From contig NZ_FOHA01000010.1 of the NCBI RefSeq assembly GCF_900111355.1, positions 43,311-107,310 on the forward strand: a DNA stretch of 64,000 bases, written 5' to 3'. A model generated the notes under the pieces. It searched no databases and was not told the origin of the DNA. It worked only from the letters and a program-made list of their open reading frames with translations. This stretch comes from Isobaculum melis. GTDB taxonomy: Bacteria > Bacillota > Bacilli > Lactobacillales > Carnobacteriaceae. Of this stretch, positions 60,525 to 64,000 are shown piece after piece. The stretch's first letter is position 1; every line of letters begins with the position of its first letter. Made by a program: the position numbers and the translations under genes.

Positions 60525-60797
60525 TTATTTAGCATTTTTTGATTCGTGGAATTTTTTCATAACGCCTTCGTTTGAAAGGATGTTACGAACTGTATCAGAA
60601 GGTTGAGCACCATTTCCTAACCATTCAAGCACTGAATCTTCGTCTAATTTTACCTCTGCTGGATTTAATAACGGATTATATGTTCCAACAACTTTGATGT
60701 AACGACCATCACGTGGAGAACGTGAATCAGCTACGACAATACGGTAAAAAGGTTTCTTTTTAGAACCCATACGTTTTAAGCGAATTTTTACTGACAT
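60525..60797 (-). CDS. rpsP: 30S ribosomal protein S16
   Basis: 90-residue ribosomal protein: [43 protein letters not shown]. It starts the rpsP-khpA unit behind its own promoter. Confidence 0.97.
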   Translation of the reverse strand: MSVKIRLKRMGSKKKPFYRIVVADSRSPRDGRYIKVVGTYNPLLNPAEVKLDEDSVLEWLGNGAQPSDTVRNILSNEGVMKKFHESKNAK

Positions 60798-60864
60798 CTT
60801 TTACTACACCTCCATTTAAATATGATAGAAACGAATTTGTTCCTAATCTATCTCACATCTACGT

Positions 60865-60893
60865 ATATTACCAGTATTTCTCCCCCTTGTAAA
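60865..60893 (-). promoter_or_regulatory. Promoter of rpsP
   Basis: -35 TTTACA (60888-60893), 17-bp spacer, -10 TAATAT (60865-60870). Confidence 0.8.
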
Positions 60894-60929
60894 GTGTTTT
60901 TTCTTTACAGGTGATTTTTTTTGATAAAT

Positions 60930-62351
60930 TTAACGTTTTTTGTTCTTTTTACGCATTTTTTTCTTATTTTTACGAATCATTGAGTTCATGGCCATTTTAC
61001 CAATCTTCCCACCAATACCATTTCCAAATAAGCCATCCATGCCTTCAAAGTTCCCTTTATTCATTTTACTCATCATTTTTTTAGACTCATTGAATTGTTT
61101 GATCATACGATTCACTTCTGCAATGGGTCTTGCTGAACCACGCGCAATTCTTCTTCTACGACTTTGTGAAAGCATATCAGGATTTTCACGTTCTTGTGGC
61201 GTCATTGATAAAACAATAGCTTTCATGCGCCCCATATCTTTTGGATCAATTTTCATCTGATCTAAGCCTGGTGCATTGCTCATTCCAGGAATCATTTTTA
61301 AAATATCTTCCAAAGGGCCCATATTTTGTAGCTGATCCATTTGCTCAATAAAATCATTAAAGTCAAAGCTATTTTCTTTGAGTTTTTGCGTCATTTCAGC
61401 TGCTTTTTTCTCATCAAAATCTTGTTGTGCTTTTTCGATTAATGTCAGCATATCTCCCATGCCAAGGATACGGCTAGCCATACGATCTGGATAGAATGGT
61501 TCTAAATCTTCTAATTTTTCTCCTTGACCAGTAAACTTAATGGGTTTACCTGTAACCGCTCTAATAGATAGTGCAGCACCACCGCGAGTGTCCCCATCTA
61601 ATTTAGTTAAAATGACACCCGTAACATCTAACTGCTCATTAAAGCTATCTGCAACCGTCACTGCATCTTGCCCGGTCATGGCATCAACAACTAAGAAAAT
61701 TTCTGATGGATTAGAAACTTCTTTTACATCTCGTAACTCAGTCATTAAGGTTTCATCAATATGCAAACGACCTGCTGTATCAATTAATACATAATCTAAA
61801 TGCTCATCTTTTGCTTTTTGAATCGCTTGCTTCGCAATTTCAACTGGACTCACTTGGTCTCCTAAAGAAAAAACAGGAATGTCTAATTGTTTTCCTAAGG
61901 TTTCTAATTGTTGAATCGCAGCTGGACGATAAATATCAGCAGCCACCAATAACGGTTTACGATTTTGTTTTTTCTTTAATAATAAAGCTAGTTTACCAGC
62001 AGTGGTTGTTTTACCTGCACCTTGCAAACCAACCATCATAATCACAGTTGGAGATTTTGGTGCAACCGCAATTTGTGATTGCTCCCCACCCATTAATGCG
62101 GTTAATTCTTCATTAACAATTTTAATCACTTGTTGTGCCGGAGATAAGCTTTCTAAAACTTCTGCACCAACAGCACGATCACTCACTGTTTTAACAAAGT
62201 CTTTGACAACTTTAAAGTTGACATCGGCTTCTAGTAAGGCTAATCTCACCTCACGCATCATTTCTTTTACATCAGCTTCACTAATTTTCCCTTTTTTACG
62301 CAACTTCGCCATTGCGTTTTGGAGACGTTCTGATAATCCTTCAAATGCCAT
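60930..62351 (-). CDS. ffh: Signal recognition particle protein Ffh
   Basis: 473-residue SRP54 GTPase. N domain, then G domain with GLQGAGKTTTAGKLA (P-loop), DTAGRLHID and TKLDGDTRGGAALS, then the methionine-rich M domain ending in a lysine-rich tail (IRKNKKKMRKKNKKR). It targets nascent membrane proteins to FtsY. It follows ylxM. Confidence 0.97.
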   Translation of the reverse strand: MAFEGLSERLQNAMAKLRKKGKISEADVKEMMREVRLALLEADVNFKVVKDFVKTVSDRAVGAEVLESLSPAQQVIKIVNEELTALMGGEQSQIAVAPKSPTVIMMVGLQGAGKTTTAGKLALLLKKKQNRKPLLVAADIYRPAAIQQLETLGKQLDIPVFSLGDQVSPVEIAKQAIQKAKDEHLDYVLIDTAGRLHIDETLMTELRDVKEVSNPSEIFLVVDAMTGQDAVTVADSFNEQLDVTGVILTKLDGDTRGGAALSIRAVTGKPIKFTGQGEKLEDLEPFYPDRMASRILGMGDMLTLIEKAQQDFDEKKAAEMTQKLKENSFDFNDFIEQMDQLQNMGPLEDILKMIPGMSNAPGLDQMKIDPKDMGRMKAIVLSMTPQERENPDMLSQSRRRRIARGSARPIAEVNRMIKQFNESKKMMSKMNKGNFEGMDGLFGNGIGGKIGKMAMNSMIRKNKKKMRKKNKKR

Positions 62352-62372
62352 TTTTTCTCACCTTTTCTTTAT

Positions 62373-62723
62373 CTATTCATCTTCTTCTGCTAATTCTTCT
62401 TGTAATACTTTGACAAGAGACAACAACTGGCTATCTTCTTGATAATGAGCTGTAACATAGTCCATTATTTTTTCTATTGCATCATTTTGCTGTTGGAAAT
62501 GCTCTAATAAATGCAATTTTGCTTCATAAGATTCTAAAATGTGTGCGGTACGTTTAATATTGTCATAAACTGCTTGACGACTCACTTCAAACTCTTCAGC
62601 AATCTCGCCTAAAGAATAGTCATCCCCATAATAAAGTTGCATATAATTTTGTTGTTTCTCAGTCAATAAGGCTTCATAGAACTCAAAAAGAGCATTCATT
62701 CGATTCGTTTTTGCTAATTCCAT
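62373..62723 (-). CDS. ylxM: YlxM, putative SRP-associated helix-turn-helix protein
   Basis: 116 residues: [51 protein letters not shown] is a sigma-70 region 4-like helix-turn-helix. YlxM binds the SRP in some Gram-positives. The ATG at 62723 with AGGGAC upstream is preferred over a frame extending to 62774. It is upstream of ffh (21 bp gap). Confidence 0.93.
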   Translation of the reverse strand: MELAKTNRMNALFEFYEALLTEKQQNYMQLYYGDDYSLGEIAEEFEVSRQAVYDNIKRTAHILESYEAKLHLLEHFQQQNDAIEKIMDYVTAHYQEDSQLLSLVKVLQEELAEEDE

Positions 62724-62782
62724 TTTGTCCCTACTTTCTCTTAAAAGAAAACTGTCAAGTAAATTTCCTTTCATACTTGTCT

Positions 62783-62811
62783 AGAGTACCGATTTCTGAG
62801 GAAATAGTCAA
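62783..62811 (-). promoter_or_regulatory. Promoter of ylxM-ffh
   Basis: -35 TTGACT (62806-62811), 17-bp spacer, -10 TACTCT (62783-62788). Confidence 0.6.
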
Positions 62812-62952
62812 TAGTTAAGATAAGAAAAGATGAAATCAATCTACAAAAAAATGCTCAAGACAAAACTCAAAAGTTTCATCTCGAACACATAAATGGTCAC
62901 CAAAATTCAGGTTCCTATTAAAAGTAATGATTGCTTGCTATTTTTTAAATAA

Positions 62953-63459
62953 TTATTTTTTTGTGTAATAAATGCGATCTAGAGCAATTGCTGTTAATAA
63001 GAAGGCTAGTTGATCTTGATTCTCCTCAACTTCAACATGGTATTCATCGCCACCCATTGTTAACTTTCTTTTATCAATATCACAAAGTGTTTGACCATTT
63101 AAAGTAAATTGCTGACTTCCTGTTTGCGAATAACCAAACTCAAGGGCTCCAATTGAAGAATCAATATTAAACTTGTAGCTAAAAATATTCATCGAACGTG
63201 CCATTGAAATCACTTTTTTCTCACCATTTGTTGTAATATGGTATTTTTTGAAGTTGTATCTTAAAAATGAACCAATCATACTTAAAATATTCACATCTGT
63301 TGAACATTTTGCCAAAGTTTGTCCTGTTAAATCAGTAATTTCAAAGTGCTCACGTCCTAAAAAGCTTCCTTTTACTTTATACAAACTTCTATTTGCACCA
63401 TCTAAAATTTCATAAGTTGGTTTTAGTGCAACAATTTTTTGCTTGATAATGTATTTCAT
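62953..63459 (-). CDS. LURP-one-related family protein (YxjI-like)
   Basis: 168-residue beta-barrel protein with central helix of the tubby-like/LURP-one fold: MKYIIKQKIVALKPTYEILDGANRSLYKVKGSFLGREHFEITDLTGQTLAKCSTDVNILSMIGSFLRYNF. Function unknown; the bacterial members may bind phospholipids. AAGGAG precedes the ATG. Single-gene unit. Confidence 0.85.
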   Translation of the reverse strand: MKYIIKQKIVALKPTYEILDGANRSLYKVKGSFLGREHFEITDLTGQTLAKCSTDVNILSMIGSFLRYNFKKYHITTNGEKKVISMARSMNIFSYKFNIDSSIGALEFGYSQTGSQQFTLNGQTLCDIDKRKLTMGGDEYHVEVEENQDQLAFLLTAIALDRIYYTKK

Positions 63460-63665
63460 AATAATATCTCCTTATGTAAAAATATTTTTTTTAACAGGTA
63501 TAATCATAGCAATATTTAACAAACCACACAATACTTCAACACCAAAAGGAAACAAATTAGCTAAAACCAATCAGATTGAACTTTTGCAAGAAAAGTTAAC
63601 CTAATAGCGCATTAGAAATATTTGTATTCCATCATACGATTTCTATCATTCAATTATCATAATCA
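63460..63665. other. Intergenic stretch between the LURP-one gene and the IS element
   Basis: AT-rich sequence without a recognised gene; the left boundary of the IS200/IS605 element must lie here or at about 63660. Confidence 0.4.
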
Positions 63666-63800
63666 AAACCACCCGTGTGAACGGGTGGTTTGCTCTTTGG
63701 CTGAAAGCCAATGTTACTGACCTTAGCCTAAAGGCTTACGAATAAGTCCGCCAACTGTACTACATTCACGCGCAAATCCTCAAGGATTTGTTTTATTTTA
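63666..63800. mobile_element. Right-end hairpins of an IS200/IS605-family element
   Basis: Four stem-loops follow the transposase stop: AAACCACCCGT/ACGGGTGGTTT (63666-63676 and 63681-63691), TTGGCT/AGCCAA (63697-63702 and 63706-63711), AGCCT/AGGCT near 63725, and CAAATCCT/AGGATTTG (63773-63790). The outermost hairpin is of the type used as a single-strand transposition end. No inverted terminal repeats are seen, as expected for this family. Confidence 0.75.
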
Positions 63801-64000
63801 TCATCTCTTCGTTTCTTTCCCAGTAAAGGGATCTACATACTCCATCAAACTTAACTGTTCTGCTACTACGTCTTCTTGTATCTGGTTTCTTATATACTCT
63901 GCTATCGCTTTTTTATTTCTGCCTACTGTATCCACATAGAATCCTTTACACCAAAATTTTCTATTGCCATATTTATATTTTAAATTGGCATGTCTATCAA
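63801..64000 (-). CDS. tnpA: IS200/IS605-family transposase TnpA, C-terminal part, cut by the window edge
   Basis: HUH-superfamily single-strand transposase. The visible 66 residues read KYKYGNRKFWCKGFYVDTVGRN, then IRNQIQEDVVAEQLSLMEYVDPFTG; the tyrosine of FYVDTVG is the catalytic Y1. The N-terminal HUH motif lies beyond the window. The reading frame is intact within the window. Confidence 0.9.
   Translation of the reverse strand, partial: DRHANLKYKYGNRKFWCKGFYVDTVGRNKKAIAEYIRNQIQEDVVAEQLSLMEYVDPFTGKETKR

Overview
The window is a 64 kb piece of a low-GC Gram-positive chromosome. Gene content and order point to a lactic acid bacterium of the Enterococcaceae/Vagococcus type. Supporting features are lspA-rluD-pyrR-pyrP with PyrR attenuators, mannose-family and glucose-family PTS, ECF vitamin and iron-compound transporters, the ylxM-ffh-rpsP-khpA-rimM-trmD-rplS ribosomal block, strong AGGAGG-type ribosome sites, and many GTG/TTG starts. 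The genus is inference only. Most genes lie on the minus strand.

Layout. 1-3.5 kb: uracil permease (cut by the window edge), pyrR, rluD and lspA, with two PyrR attenuators. 3.7-8.2 kb: an AT-rich type III restriction-modification pair. 8.6-11.9 kb: an M20 peptidase, a hypothetical gene and a nucleoid-associated (NA37) protein. 12.2-15.3 kb: a PTS EIICB plus nanE (amino sugar uptake) facing a RpiR regulator. 15.4-16.8 kb: a histidine phosphatase and a degenerate HAD protein behind a MerR-type promoter. 17.0-23.5 kb: a nine-gene catabolic operon with a complete mannose-family PTS, two amidohydrolases, an eIF2B-like isomerase, a BtpA-like TIM barrel and a GntR regulator. It has a readable promoter, cre and palindromic operator. 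23.6-24.6 kb: an IS3 remnant and an XRE/membrane-protein pair. 24.8-29.1 kb: a Fur-box-controlled ECF transporter operon with an IsdG-like monooxygenase and an unrecognised 388-residue protein. 29.2-34.1 kb: DUF2798 and YdeI-like genes, the pdxK/ECF-S/PdxR vitamin B6 module and a small lipoprotein. 34.1-41.2 kb: CorA, MarR, SRPBCC, then an oxidoreductase/MFS/cupin/AKR group with a MerR regulator. 41.3-41.7 kb: an unannotated type I toxin-antitoxin locus with a 28-residue holin-like toxin. 42.0-48.9 kb: ABC-2 exporter, acr3-arsR, FMN reductase, SnoaL-like/MFS/ArsR operon and alkD. 49.2-52.7 kb: a small membrane protein, a hypothetical gene, and an ArsR-rhodanese/DsrE/MFS cassette. 53.0-62.8 kb: rplS, then a gluconate operon (gntP-gntK-gnd with gntR) inserted between rplS and trmD, then rimM-khpA-rpsP-ffh-ylxM. 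The end holds a LURP-one protein and the edge of an IS200/IS605 element.

How the parts work together. The window is rich in self-contained, locally regulated uptake and detoxification modules. Several control sites can be read directly: two PyrR attenuators, a Fur box, a GntR palindrome with cre, two MerR promoters with 19-bp spacers that link distant loci, two near-identical RpiR-type promoter blocks, and two perfect ArsR-type palindromes. The strongest candidates for undescribed biology are the nine-gene PTS/amidohydrolase/eIF2B/BtpA operon and the Fur-controlled ECF operon with its unrecognised first gene.
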